A stretch of 8,006 nt of DNA from Thermomicrobiales bacterium (GCA_030446955.1 JAUJMG010000173.1:1-8006), one strand, 5' to 3'. Positions 1 through 8,006 are shown, counted from the first letter of the stretch. Made by a program: numbers and translations. Notes: generated by a model not told the origin, from the letters alone.

Positions 1-30
1 AACGCCTCCCCCGTCTCCGGGGGAGGCGTT
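1..30 (-). terminator. Strong hairpin downstream of clpB, likely terminator
   Basis: Bases 1-12 (AACGCCTCCCCC) are the exact reverse complement of bases 19-30, giving a 12-bp, mostly G-C stem with a 6-base loop (13-18). It lies 32 bases past the clpB stop codon. Read on the minus strand the stem ends in GGCGTT, and any U-tract would fall outside the window, so a classical intrinsic terminator cannot be confirmed. The stem is perfectly symmetric, so it could also serve a convergent gene coming from the left. Confidence 0.75.
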
Positions 31-62
31 CGGCATGAAGCCGTTTCGGCAGCCCAGCCGAG

Positions 63-2672
<2,610 letters not shown>

Positions 2673-2782
2673 ACAGTCCTACCCCCTCACCCACGCGATA
2701 GGCGCGGTCAAAGAACCGGGCTGGCCCGCGCCTAGAGGCGCGCTGCTACCCACATCTCGTTCATCTTTCATGGCCGAATCGG
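2673..2782 (-). other. hspR-clpB intergenic gap with small hairpin
   Basis: This 110-base gap between hspR and clpB holds a 6-bp GC-only hairpin (2727-2732 pairing with 2737-2742, loop TAGA). No U-tract follows it, so it does not look like a full terminator. A TTGACC at 2706-2711 (minus strand) resembles a -35 box but has no -10 box at a suitable distance, and I see no HAIR-like repeat. The simplest reading is that clpB is read through from the hspR promoter. A separate or heat-shock-specific promoter cannot be excluded. Confidence 0.45.
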
Positions 2783-3208
2783 TCAGTCCTGATTCTGGAC
2801 TCGCGCCTCTTCCCGCAGCATTCGCAGCTCAGCCTGGTCAATGTATCCAAGCATTGCCAGCGTGGTATCCAACTCCCGTCGGAGTTGATCTGCTCGCTTC
2901 GCCTCGGTCGCATCGGCGCGGCCATTCGCTCCGGAATCTGCGAGGCGAGAGCGGAGCTTGCGTAGCCGCGCGGTCAGATCCAGCGCGAGCTGCACCCCCG
3001 CCAAGTTCAACCCTCGCTCTTCCACCAGATACTTCACCTGGCGGAGCCGCTCGATATCCCGGTCGGAGTAGAGACGCAGGTTGCCGGTCGTCCGGGACGG
3101 CGCAATCAGACCCTCTCGTTCATACTTCCGCAGCGTCTGCGGGTGCATCTCCACGAGACGCGCCGCAACGCTGATCACGAACAATGGCTCGCTGTACCGT
3201 GGAGTCAT
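2783..3208 (-). CDS. hspR: HspR, MerR-family heat-shock repressor
   Basis: HspR represses heat-shock genes by binding HAIR inverted repeats, with DnaK as co-repressor in the studied actinobacterial systems. The 141-residue protein opens with a MerR winged-helix domain (about 8-75). It shows the HspR signature: FVISVAARLVEMHPQTLRKYEREGLI (split as FVISVAARLVEM, 10-21, and HPQTLRKYEREGLI, 22-35), then the wing with N43-LRLYS, then RGLNLAG. A helical, charged region (about 80-137) follows, in the position of the MerR dimerisation/co-repressor region. No metal-binding cysteine is present, in line with HspR rather than a metal sensor. The ATG at 3208 has GGAGGG (3218-3223) nine bases upstream. In many genomes hspR closes a dnaK-grpE-dnaJ operon; here it stands directly before clpB, so clpB is the likely main target. 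The promoter in front of it carries HAIR-like half-sites, which points to autoregulation. Confidence 0.93.
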   Translation of the reverse strand: MTPRYSEPLFVISVAARLVEMHPQTLRKYEREGLIAPSRTTGNLRLYSDRDIERLRQVKYLVEERGLNLAGVQLALDLTARLRKLRSRLADSGANGRADATEAKRADQLRRELDTTLAMLGYIDQAELRMLREEARVQNQD

Positions 3209-3220
3209 CCTGTCCCACCC

Positions 3221-3257
3221 TCCGTATCAACGCGTCAAGGATAAATGTTGATACGGA
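3221..3257. repeat. Perfect 11-bp inverted repeat around the hspR -10 box
   Basis: TCCGTATCAAC at 3221-3231 is exactly reverse-complementary to GTTGATACGGA at 3247-3257, with a 15-base spacer that contains the -10 box. The left arm reaches the predicted start of transcription and the ribosome binding site; the right arm shares bases with the HAIR-like site. As DNA it could be a second operator, perhaps with the two arms spaced about 26 bases centre to centre. Only the left arm would be in the hspR mRNA if transcription starts near 3231, so an RNA hairpin is less likely than a protein-binding site. Confidence 0.65.
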
Positions 3258-3266
3258 TTGTGTCAA
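3238..3266 (-). promoter_or_regulatory. Predicted sigma70-type promoter of hspR(-clpB)
   Basis: On the minus strand a perfect -35 box TTGACA (3266 to 3261) is followed by exactly 17 bases and then TATCCT (3243 to 3238), matching four of six -10 positions. Transcription would start near 3231, giving a short leader of about 22 bases that holds the hspR ribosome binding site. The surrounding DNA is more AT-rich than its neighbours. The spacing and the strong -35 make this the best promoter in the window, but it is predicted from sequence only. Confidence 0.7.
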
Positions 3267-3267
3267 G
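3247..3267 (-). promoter_or_regulatory. HAIR-like HspR operator over the hspR -35 box
   Basis: On the minus strand the site reads CTTGACA-N7-TATCAAC. The HspR-associated inverted repeat known from actinobacteria is CTTGAGT-N7-ACTCAAG. Arm length and the 7-base spacer agree exactly, and the CTTGA and TCAA cores are kept (9 of 14 arm positions match). One arm contains the TTGACA -35 box, so a bound repressor would shut out RNA polymerase. The match is imperfect, so the role is inferred from position and from the adjacent hspR gene. Confidence 0.6.
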
Positions 3268-3333
3268 ATAGATTCATGGTAGTGTATCGGCAAAGCCATC
3301 CCCAGTGGGGATGGCTATAGACCGCCTGCAGAG

Positions 3334-3340
3334 AGGAGAG
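3334..3340 (+). promoter_or_regulatory. Ribosome binding site fixing the phosphodiesterase start at 3344
   Basis: AGGAGAG at 3334-3340 is a good Shine-Dalgarno sequence three to six bases before the GTG at 3344. The upstream candidate starts (GTG 3305, ATG 3311) have no such site and would add 13 or 11 residues ahead of the conserved first beta strand, so 3344 is preferred. Confidence 0.7.
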
Positions 3341-3343
3341 ATC

Positions 3344-4033
3344 GTGCTCGTCTACGCCCATCGGGGATCTTCGGGAACCGATCCCGAGAACACGCTTCGC
3401 GCTTTTGAGCGGGCCATCGCGGACGGCGCGGACGGGGTCGAGTTTGACGTCCAGGCCACCGCGGACGGCGTCCCGGTGGTAATTCATGATCGTAGCCTGA
3501 CCCGAACAACCAACGGGCGTGGTCTGGTAAGTGAACTGACGCTGGAGCAGGTGCAGGCCTTCGACGCGGGTGCAGGCCAATCAGTGCCTACGCTCGTTGA
3601 AGTTCTCGACCTGGTCGCCTGCCGCCTCCCATTGGACATCGAAATCAAACAGCCGGGAATCGAACAGTTGGTCTTAGATACGCTCGCGAGATACCCGGGC
3701 GCCAAATGGGCAATCGGCTCATTCAAGTGGGAGATTTTGCGGGAGATCCGAGCCCGTGCCCCGGGCGCCGAGCTGTGGCCAATTGCCGACGTGCCCACGG
3801 AAGAAGTTTTCGCCAACGCCCGAGACCTTGAGGCAACGGCGATCTCCATACGCGGGGATGCGGTGACCCCGGAGATCGCGAAGCGGTTCTTCTCTGAAGA
3901 TTTAGACCTCGTGGTCTGGACAGTCAACCGGGTCGAGGACGCACGGCTGGCCCGCTACCTCGGCGCCTCAGCCGTCTGCACCGACGTACCGGGGGAGATC
4001 ATCCGCGGTCTCGCTACCGAGGAGACGTCGTAA
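3344..4033 (+). CDS. Glycerophosphodiester phosphodiesterase (UgpQ/GlpQ family)
   Basis: Enzymes of this family hydrolyse glycerophosphodiesters, released from phospholipids, to glycerol 3-phosphate and an alcohol. From the GTG at 3344 the protein has 229 residues, close to cytoplasmic UgpQ-type enzymes, and has no signal peptide or membrane segment, so it should act inside the cell. The fold is a metal-dependent TIM barrel. Visible motifs are HRG (6-8) with PENT (14-17), the metal ligands E33 and D35 in VEFDV, and VIHD with H48, the second catalytic histidine. Further on come LDIEIKQ and, near the C-terminus, VVWTVN and a TDVPG end. The open frame extends back to a GTG at 3305, but the Shine-Dalgarno sequence favours 3344. 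The gene is divergent from hspR and shares its operator region. A weak extended -10 (TG at 3277-3278, TAGTGT at 3280-3285) is the only plus-strand promoter candidate I see. No ugp transporter genes adjoin it, so the natural substrate is open. Confidence 0.92.
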   Translation: MLVYAHRGSSGTDPENTLRAFERAIADGADGVEFDVQATADGVPVVIHDRSLTRTTNGRGLVSELTLEQVQAFDAGAGQSVPTLVEVLDLVACRLPLDIEIKQPGIEQLVLDTLARYPGAKWAIGSFKWEILREIRARAPGAELWPIADVPTEEVFANARDLEATAISIRGDAVTPEIAKRFFSEDLDLVVWTVNRVEDARLARYLGASAVCTDVPGEIIRGLATEETS

Positions 4034-4128
4034 CAGCGAGCGCGGAACAGCAGGGGAATCTAACAGCAACGTGCTTCCCGTCGCGGAAACTGGTCCTCAC
4101 GTAGGAGTCCAGCCAATCCGAAGCACGA

Positions 4129-4151
4129 CGTCCTGAGGCTAAGGGAGGACG
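4129..4151. repeat. Small hairpin in the convergent intergenic region
   Basis: CGTCCT (4129-4134) pairs with AGGACG (4146-4151) across an 11-base loop. It sits one base before the larger hairpin at 4153-4181. On its own it is weak. Its placement between two convergent genes suggests it could add to transcription termination. Confidence 0.35.
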
Positions 4152-4152
4152 A

Positions 4153-4181
4153 GAGGGGCGGCGCAACTCTGGCCGCCCCTC
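4153..4181. terminator. Hairpin between convergent genes, possible two-way terminator
   Basis: GAGGGGCGGC (4153-4162) is the exact reverse complement of 4172-4181, giving a 10-bp, GC-rich stem with a 9-base loop. It lies 120 bases past the phosphodiesterase stop and 24 bases past the FAD-subunit stop of the opposing operon. Neither side has a clear T-tract, so it is not a textbook intrinsic terminator. The rest of the 171-base gap (4034-4204) shows an 8-bp inverted repeat (AGGAGTCC at 4103-4110, GGACTCCT at 4189-4196) enclosing this hairpin, and no gene. Confidence 0.55.
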
Positions 4182-4204
4182 CTACATCGGACTCCTGCCT
4201 TGGA

Positions 4205-5065
4205 CTAATTCGTCCCGGTACTCAGGGCGCGCTGCAACACGCGTCTTGTCATCACCGTGACGAGGTGGCGACGGTACTCCTCGGAGGCATAGAGATCGCC
4301 ATTGATCTCCAACCCCTCGGCCGCCCCCTGAGCCGCCTGCATGATCCGCTCGTCGTTCAGCGGCTGACCTACGAGAGCAGCTTCCGCGCTGCTCAACCGG
4401 GTCGCCTTGGATGTGCATCCGGTCACGGCGAGCCGAGCCGATTGGCAGACGTTCCCGTCACCTAATTGCAGGACGGCGGCAACTCCGACGATGGCGTACC
4501 CCGAAGCTGGATGCTCCTGCTTCTCATACGCCATCGCGGTGCCGCCGTTCACAGGAAACCGTATCTGGGTAATCACTTCGTCGGGCTGCAGCGACGTGGT
4601 CAACAGGTCGACGAACAGGTCGTCGGCACTGATGGTCCGTTCGCCACCGCTCCCAACAGCCGCAACCTCGCCTCCGAGGGCGAGAAAGACCGCGGTCAGG
4701 TCGGCCGCTGGATCGGAGTGTGCCAGGGAGCCGCCCAGCGTCCCTCGCGCCCGAACCTGGGGATCTCCGACGGTACCGGCCGCCTCCGCAAGCATCGGCA
4801 CCCGTTGTCGTACCTCCGCGGAGTCCTGAATCTCTTCGTAGGTCGTCATCGCGCCGAGGGTGACTCCGCCGTTGACTCGGATCCCGCGGAGTTCTTGGAT
4901 GCGACCGAGGTCAACCAGCGCCCCCGGAGCGGCGAGTCGCAGCTTCATCGCGGGCAACAGCGAGTGGCCGCCAGCCAAGATCTTGGCATCGGGGTTAGCG
5001 CCCAACAGTCCAACCGCCTCCGCAATGGAACTTGGACGGTAGTAGTCGAACTGGCTCGGAAACAC
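4205..5065 (-). CDS. coxM: FAD-binding subunit of a molybdenum hydroxylase (CoxM-like)
   Basis: This is the flavin subunit of a heterotrimeric xanthine dehydrogenase/CO dehydrogenase-family enzyme; it takes electrons from the [2Fe-2S] subunit and passes them to an acceptor. The 286-residue length is typical. The protein starts VFPSQFDYYRP, the normal N-terminus for the family. It has the two FAD-binding motifs AGGHS (31-35) and TLGGS (109-113), the latter followed by AHSDPAAD (115-122). The C-terminal CO_deh_flav_C-type region covers about 175-280. The open frame runs back to an ATG at 5122, adding 19 residues (MQRARRAPDGP...) with no homology-like character and no Shine-Dalgarno sequence. 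The GTG at 5065 is preferred because GGAGGA lies five bases before it. It is the last gene of the cluster, 77 bases after the large subunit, with a hairpin beyond its stop. The symbol marks family resemblance only; CO oxidation is not implied. Confidence 0.92.
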   Translation of the reverse strand: MFPSQFDYYRPSSIAEAVGLLGANPDAKILAGGHSLLPAMKLRLAAPGALVDLGRIQELRGIRVNGGVTLGAMTTYEEIQDSAEVRQRVPMLAEAAGTVGDPQVRARGTLGGSLAHSDPAADLTAVFLALGGEVAAVGSGGERTISADDLFVDLLTTSLQPDEVITQIRFPVNGGTAMAYEKQEHPASGYAIVGVAAVLQLGDGNVCQSARLAVTGCTSKATRLSSAEAALVGQPLNDERIMQAAQGAAEGLEINGDLYASEEYRRHLVTVMTRRVLQRALSTGTN

Positions 5066-5070
5066 CTTTG

Positions 5071-5076
5071 TCCTCC
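5071..5076 (-). promoter_or_regulatory. Ribosome binding site fixing the FAD-subunit start at 5065
   Basis: On the minus strand GGAGGA (5076 to 5071) precedes the GTG at 5065 by five bases. The longer alternative start, the ATG at 5122, has no purine-rich site upstream. Confidence 0.8.
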
Positions 5077-5142
5077 ATATGTGTCGCGATGGACCGTCCG
5101 GTGCCCGTCTGGCACGTTGCATCGCGCCCGATCGCTACTCGG

Positions 5143-7533
5143 CTACGCCTGCGCCATCCGCATTGCTCGCCACAGTTTCTCCGGCGTCAGTGGCATGTCC
5201 AGATGCCGGATTCCGAGGTGGGAGACGGCGTCGATCACCGCATTGGCAACGGCAGGGGTGGAAGCGATGGTGCCGGCCTCGCCCGCCCCCTTGACCCCCA
5301 TCGGGTTGGTCGGGGACGGGGTCACGGTTCGCTCCAGCTCGTAGATCGGCACCATGGTCGCCTTGGGGATCGCGTAGTCGTTCATCGTGCCGGTGATCAG
5401 TTCCCCGTCGTCGCTGTAGACGGCGCCTTCATAGAGCGCCTGAGCCAGGCCCTGGGCGATGCCTCCGTGGATCTGGCCGTCAACGATCAGGGGGTTAATG
5501 ACGTTGCCCACGTCGTCGACCGCCACGTACCGATTCAGCTCGACCTGTCCCGTGTCCTGATCCACCTCCACCACGCAGACGTGGGTGCCAAACGGAAACG
5601 TACAGTTGGGCGGGTCGTAGTAGGTGGTCTCGTCCAGATACGGCTCCATGCCCTCGGGCAGGTCATACGCGACCGACGCCTGGAGAGCAATTTCGCCAAT
5701 GGTCTTAGCCGCGTCCGGCGAGCCCTTCACGTAGGCGCGGCCGTTCTCCCAAACGATGTCCTCCTCCGCCGCCTCAAGCATGTGGGCAGCCAGCTTCTTC
5801 GCCTTCTCGCGCACCTTCGCGACACTCTTGAAGATCGCCGTCCCACCGACGGATGCCGAGCGGCTCCCGTAGGTTCCGAATCCAAACGGGGTGCCTTGCG
5901 TGTCGGAATGCCGAATCTCGATGTCCTCGTACGGTACCCCCAACTCGTCTGCCACCAGCTGGGCGAAGCTCGTCTCGTGGCCCTGACCGTGCGGCAGTGT
6001 TCCCGTTGTGACGACCACTTTGCCGGTCAGGTGAACCCGGACGTTGGCGCTCTCCCAGAGACCGGCTCCCCAGCCCTCACCCGGGAGGCCAATCCACTTG
6101 GAAGGGGCAACCCCGCAGACCTCGACGTAGGAGGACAATCCGAAGCCGATCAACCGGTTCTCACCCCCGACCCGGCGCCGGGCCTGCTCCTGTTTGAGAT
6201 CCTCGTAACCGACGATCTCCAGTGCCCGGTTGAGCGCAGGCTCGTAGTCGCCGCTGTCGTAGGGCAGCATCCCGATTCCAGTGTCAAACGGGAAGTCATC
6301 AGGCTGAATGAAGTTGCGCCGCCGCACGTCCGCCGGATCGACGCCCGTCGCATCAGCGACGAGATCACAGACGCGCTCAATCAGATACGCCGCCTCGGGC
6401 CGCCCCGCGCCCCGGTAGGCATCGACCATTGAGGTGTTGGTATAGACACCCGTGACGTCGACATGGATGTTGGGAATCTTGTAGCAGCCGGCAACCATCC
6501 GGCCGTAGAGCGTGGTTGGGATACCCGGGGCGATGGTCGAAAGGTAGCCACCGAGGTTGGCGTAGGTCTTCACCTTCAACGCCGTGATGTGCCCGTCCTC
6601 AGTCGCGCCGATCTGGACGTCCGTCACATGATCTCGTCCGTGGGTCGTGGACAGGTAATTCTCCGAGCGGTCCTCCACGAACTTGACAGGGCGCCCGCCG
6701 AGCTTCTTGGAGAGGGCAAGCGTCAAGGGCATGTCGTAGTAGAGGAAAATCTTCGCGCCGAACCCTCCTCCGACATCCGGGGCGATCACCCGAAGCTTGT
6801 TTTCTGGGATGCCCATCACGAAGGCGGTGATCAACAGCCGCATCACGTGGGGCGCCTGCGACGTCGCCCAGAGCGTGTAGTCTCCGGTGCCGGGGTCGTA
6901 CCGCCCGATCGCGCCCCGCGTCTCCATCGGAGTAGGAATCAGCCGCTGGTTGACAATGTGCTGGTCAAGCCGGACGGGTGACGCGGCCAGCGCAGCATCC
7001 ACCTCGGAGGCATCCTTGCCGCACGTCCACTGGAGCACGACGTTGTTCGGCGCGTTCTCGTGGAGCTGGGGAGCCCCTTCCTCGGTAGCCCTCTTCGCGT
7101 CGACGACGACAGGGAGTTCCTCGTAGTCGACGGCCATGGCTTCCACGGCGTCTGCCGCTTGGTAGGGTGTCTCCGCGACGACCACGGCGACCGGATCGCC
7201 GACGTGATGCACCTCATCGACGGCTAGCACGCGCGGCGTGTTGACGTTGTTCTGCACCTTGCCTGCCTGCCAGGCGCACGGCAGCGGATTGAGATCCAGG
7301 AAATCCTGCCCGGTGTAGACCGCAATCACGCCGGGCATGGCCGTAGCACGGCTCTTGTCAATGGAGCGGATCCTGGCATGGCCAACTGTGGACCGGAGGA
7401 CACCCGCGTGGGTCATTCCCGGCAGTTTGACGTCATCCAGAAATCCGGCCGCGCCGGTGATGAGACGAGGGTCCTCGCGCCGCTTGAGCGGCTGACCGAC
7501 CAGCTTTCGCGGGGCATCCAGGGTAGCGCTCAT
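5143..7533 (-). CDS. coxL: Molybdopterin-binding catalytic subunit, form II CoxL-like
   Basis: This is the large, Mo-cofactor-binding catalytic subunit of the xanthine dehydrogenase/CO dehydrogenase family. It has 796 residues, usual for CoxL-type proteins. After the start MSATLDAPRK comes the N-terminal a/b-hammerhead domain (about 15-145) opening with GQPLKRREDPRLITG. The Mo-cofactor domains follow, with PDVGGGFGAK (252-261), GQGHET (516-521), GSRSASVGG (556-564) and GVKGAGEAGT (746-755), where Glu752 is the expected catalytic glutamate. The active-site loop reads AYRGAGR (372-378), the form II signature. Form I, true aerobic CO dehydrogenases, have a cysteine-bearing AYxCSFR loop that binds copper, so this enzyme lacks that ligand and probably hydroxylates another, unidentified substrate. 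The open frame continues to 7617, but the ATG at 7533 has AGGAGG in front of it and matches the family N-terminus. It lies 120 bases after the iron-sulfur subunit gene and precedes the FAD subunit. No signal peptide is seen, so it is cytoplasmic. Confidence 0.94.
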   Translation of the reverse strand: MSATLDAPRKLVGQPLKRREDPRLITGAAGFLDDVKLPGMTHAGVLRSTVGHARIRSIDKSRATAMPGVIAVYTGQDFLDLNPLPCAWQAGKVQNNVNTPRVLAVDEVHHVGDPVAVVVAETPYQAADAVEAMAVDYEELPVVVDAKRATEEGAPQLHENAPNNVVLQWTCGKDASEVDAALAASPVRLDQHIVNQRLIPTPMETRGAIGRYDPGTGDYTLWATSQAPHVMRLLITAFVMGIPENKLRVIAPDVGGGFGAKIFLYYDMPLTLALSKKLGGRPVKFVEDRSENYLSTTHGRDHVTDVQIGATEDGHITALKVKTYANLGGYLSTIAPGIPTTLYGRMVAGCYKIPNIHVDVTGVYTNTSMVDAYRGAGRPEAAYLIERVCDLVADATGVDPADVRRRNFIQPDDFPFDTGIGMLPYDSGDYEPALNRALEIVGYEDLKQEQARRRVGGENRLIGFGLSSYVEVCGVAPSKWIGLPGEGWGAGLWESANVRVHLTGKVVVTTGTLPHGQGHETSFAQLVADELGVPYEDIEIRHSDTQGTPFGFGTYGSRSASVGGTAIFKSVAKVREKAKKLAAHMLEAAEEDIVWENGRAYVKGSPDAAKTIGEIALQASVAYDLPEGMEPYLDETTYYDPPNCTFPFGTHVCVVEVDQDTGQVELNRYVAVDDVGNVINPLIVDGQIHGGIAQGLAQALYEGAVYSDDGELITGTMNDYAIPKATMVPIYELERTVTPSPTNPMGVKGAGEAGTIASTPAVANAVIDAVSHLGIRHLDMPLTPEKLWRAMRMAQA

Positions 7534-7538
7534 GGGTA

Positions 7539-7545
7539 CCCTCCT
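7539..7545 (-). promoter_or_regulatory. Ribosome binding site fixing the large-subunit start at 7533
   Basis: On the minus strand AGGAGGG (7545 to 7539) stands five bases before the ATG at 7533. Upstream codons of the same frame (to 7617) encode an arginine- and proline-rich stretch unlike the family and lack a comparable site. Confidence 0.85.
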
Positions 7546-7653
7546 ACGCGAGACGTCATTCGTCGAACCACGGCTCTGCAGCGGCAGTTCGGCAGGCCAA
7601 GTAGGCCCGCGCCGCAAGGAACCTCTCCCGAACCTCCACGTTCCGTCGTCTGG

Positions 7654-8006
7654 CTATGTCGCCGGATCGTCGCTCTCGCCGGCTACCTGCCCGCCCCACT
7701 CCTGGACGGTCTGGGGATCGTGGGACGGCTCGCCCGTCGGCGGGAGCTGATCACCGCTCACCTCCAGCGGCAACGGGGCGTCCGCGGCCTGGGCTCCGTT
7801 CATCTGACCGGCCGCGTACTGCACCGCCTTGACGATGTTCTGGTAGCCGGTGCACCGGCAGAGGTTGCCCTCCAGCGCGTGGCGAATCTCGTCCTCGCTC
7901 GGGTTCGGGTTTCGCTTGAGCAGACCCACAGTGGCCATGATCATCCCGGGGGTGCAGAAGCCGCACTGGAGACCGTGCATCTCCCAGAAGCCCTGCTGGA
8001 CCGGGT
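7654..8006 (-). CDS. coxS: [2Fe-2S] iron-sulfur subunit of the molybdenum hydroxylase (CoxS-like), 5' part outside the window
   Basis: This is the electron-transfer subunit, carrying two [2Fe-2S] clusters that link the Mo site to FAD. Only the C-terminal 116 residues are visible. The frame stays open to the window end and reads PVQQGFWEMHGLQCGFCTPGM, a typical internal sequence of the family, so the Met at 7980 is not the start. The helical-bundle cluster ligands CGFC (codons 7954-7965) and CRC (from 7860) are present. The N-terminal plant-ferredoxin-like domain with the other four cysteines lies off-window. After KAVQYAAGQ, where many homologues end, this protein carries about 49 more residues (codons 7657-7803) with nine Asp/Glu and no Lys or Arg. 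It is the first of the three cluster genes seen, giving the order S, L, M. The stop is TAG at 7654, and the gap to the large subunit is 120 bases with no visible promoter. Confidence 0.93.
   Translation of the reverse strand, partial: PVQQGFWEMHGLQCGFCTPGMIMATVGLLKRNPNPSEDEIRHALEGNLCRCTGYQNIVKAVQYAAGQMNGAQAADAPLPLEVSGDQLPPTGEPSHDPQTVQEWGGQVAGESDDPAT

Noticed and set aside
2706..2711. Separate clpB promoter based on TTGACC
   Set aside because: No acceptable -10 box lies 15-19 bases downstream; the region there is a C-rich run on the plus strand.
3232..3246. Direct repeat of GTCAAG-ATA (3234-3243 and 3262-3270) as a mobile-element or attachment-site trace
   Set aside because: It is explained by the repeated operator half-sites in the promoter region, and no integrase, transposase or flanking duplication is present.
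3263..3580. Minus-strand open frame of 105 codons overlapping the hspR promoter and the phosphodiesterase start
   Set aside because: It would read through the conserved HRG...PENT coding region in antisense and into the hspR promoter. The product shows no domain.
4466..5344. Plus-strand open frame of 292 codons opposite the FAD subunit
   Set aside because: It is antisense to the conserved flavin subunit, with a composition typical of a shadow frame and no family resemblance.
5032..6432. Plus-strand open frame of 466 codons opposite the FAD and molybdopterin subunits
   Set aside because: It crosses two well-supported genes in antisense. Its product is rich in Val, Arg, His and Asp with no domain, and no ribosome binding site is evident; it is a high-GC shadow.
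5143..7533. True aerobic CO dehydrogenase (form I)
   Set aside because: The active-site loop is AYRGAGR, without the cysteine of AYxCSFR that binds copper.
7654..7980. Iron-sulfur subunit starting at the Met codon at 7980
   Set aside because: The frame continues to the window edge with family-typical residues (PVQQGFWE), so this Met is internal and the gene is only cut by the window.

Overview
This is a GC-rich bacterial chromosomal segment (GC visibly above 60 percent) holding two ordinary modules and one single gene. No gene-free stretch is longer than about 170 bases. I see no tRNA, rRNA, CRISPR array, insertion sequence or prophage-like gene. The pairing of an HspR-type repressor with a GC-rich ClpB, together with a form II 'cox-like' molybdenum hydroxylase cluster, suggests a Chloroflexota (Thermomicrobia/Sphaerobacter-like) or actinobacterial host. 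That placement is inference, not a firm assignment.

Bases 1-3300 form a heat-shock module on the minus strand. hspR (MerR-type repressor, 3208 to 2783) lies directly upstream of clpB (disaggregase, 2672 to 63), and a strong 12-bp GC-rich hairpin at 1-30 probably ends the transcript. The 96 bases upstream of hspR hold a good sigma70-type promoter (TTGACA, 17 bases, TATCCT). A HAIR-like inverted repeat covers its -35 box, and a perfect 11-bp inverted repeat brackets its -10 box. The natural reading is an autoregulated hspR-clpB operon in which HspR blocks transcription until heat shock, when ClpB is needed to dissolve protein aggregates with DnaK.

Bases 3344-4033 encode, on the plus strand, a cytoplasmic glycerophosphodiester phosphodiesterase read divergently from hspR. 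The two genes share the operator-bearing gap. The gene meets the next module tail to tail across 171 bases containing two adjacent hairpins.

Bases 4205-8006 are a minus-strand cluster for a heterotrimeric molybdenum hydroxylase of the xanthine dehydrogenase / CO dehydrogenase family, in transcription order iron-sulfur subunit (cut by the window end), molybdopterin subunit, FAD subunit. Electrons would pass from the Mo-cofactor site of the large subunit through the [2Fe-2S] clusters of the small subunit to FAD. The large subunit carries AYRGAGR where true CO dehydrogenases have a cysteine-bearing motif, so this is a form II enzyme whose substrate cannot be read from the sequence. The S-L-M order agrees with form II.

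There is no sign of a wholly new system. The points most worth a second look are the compound operator shared by hspR and the phosphodiesterase gene, the unknown substrate of the form II enzyme, and an acidic 49-residue tail on its iron-sulfur subunit. Three gene starts should be placed inside the longest open frames (3344, 5065 and 7533).
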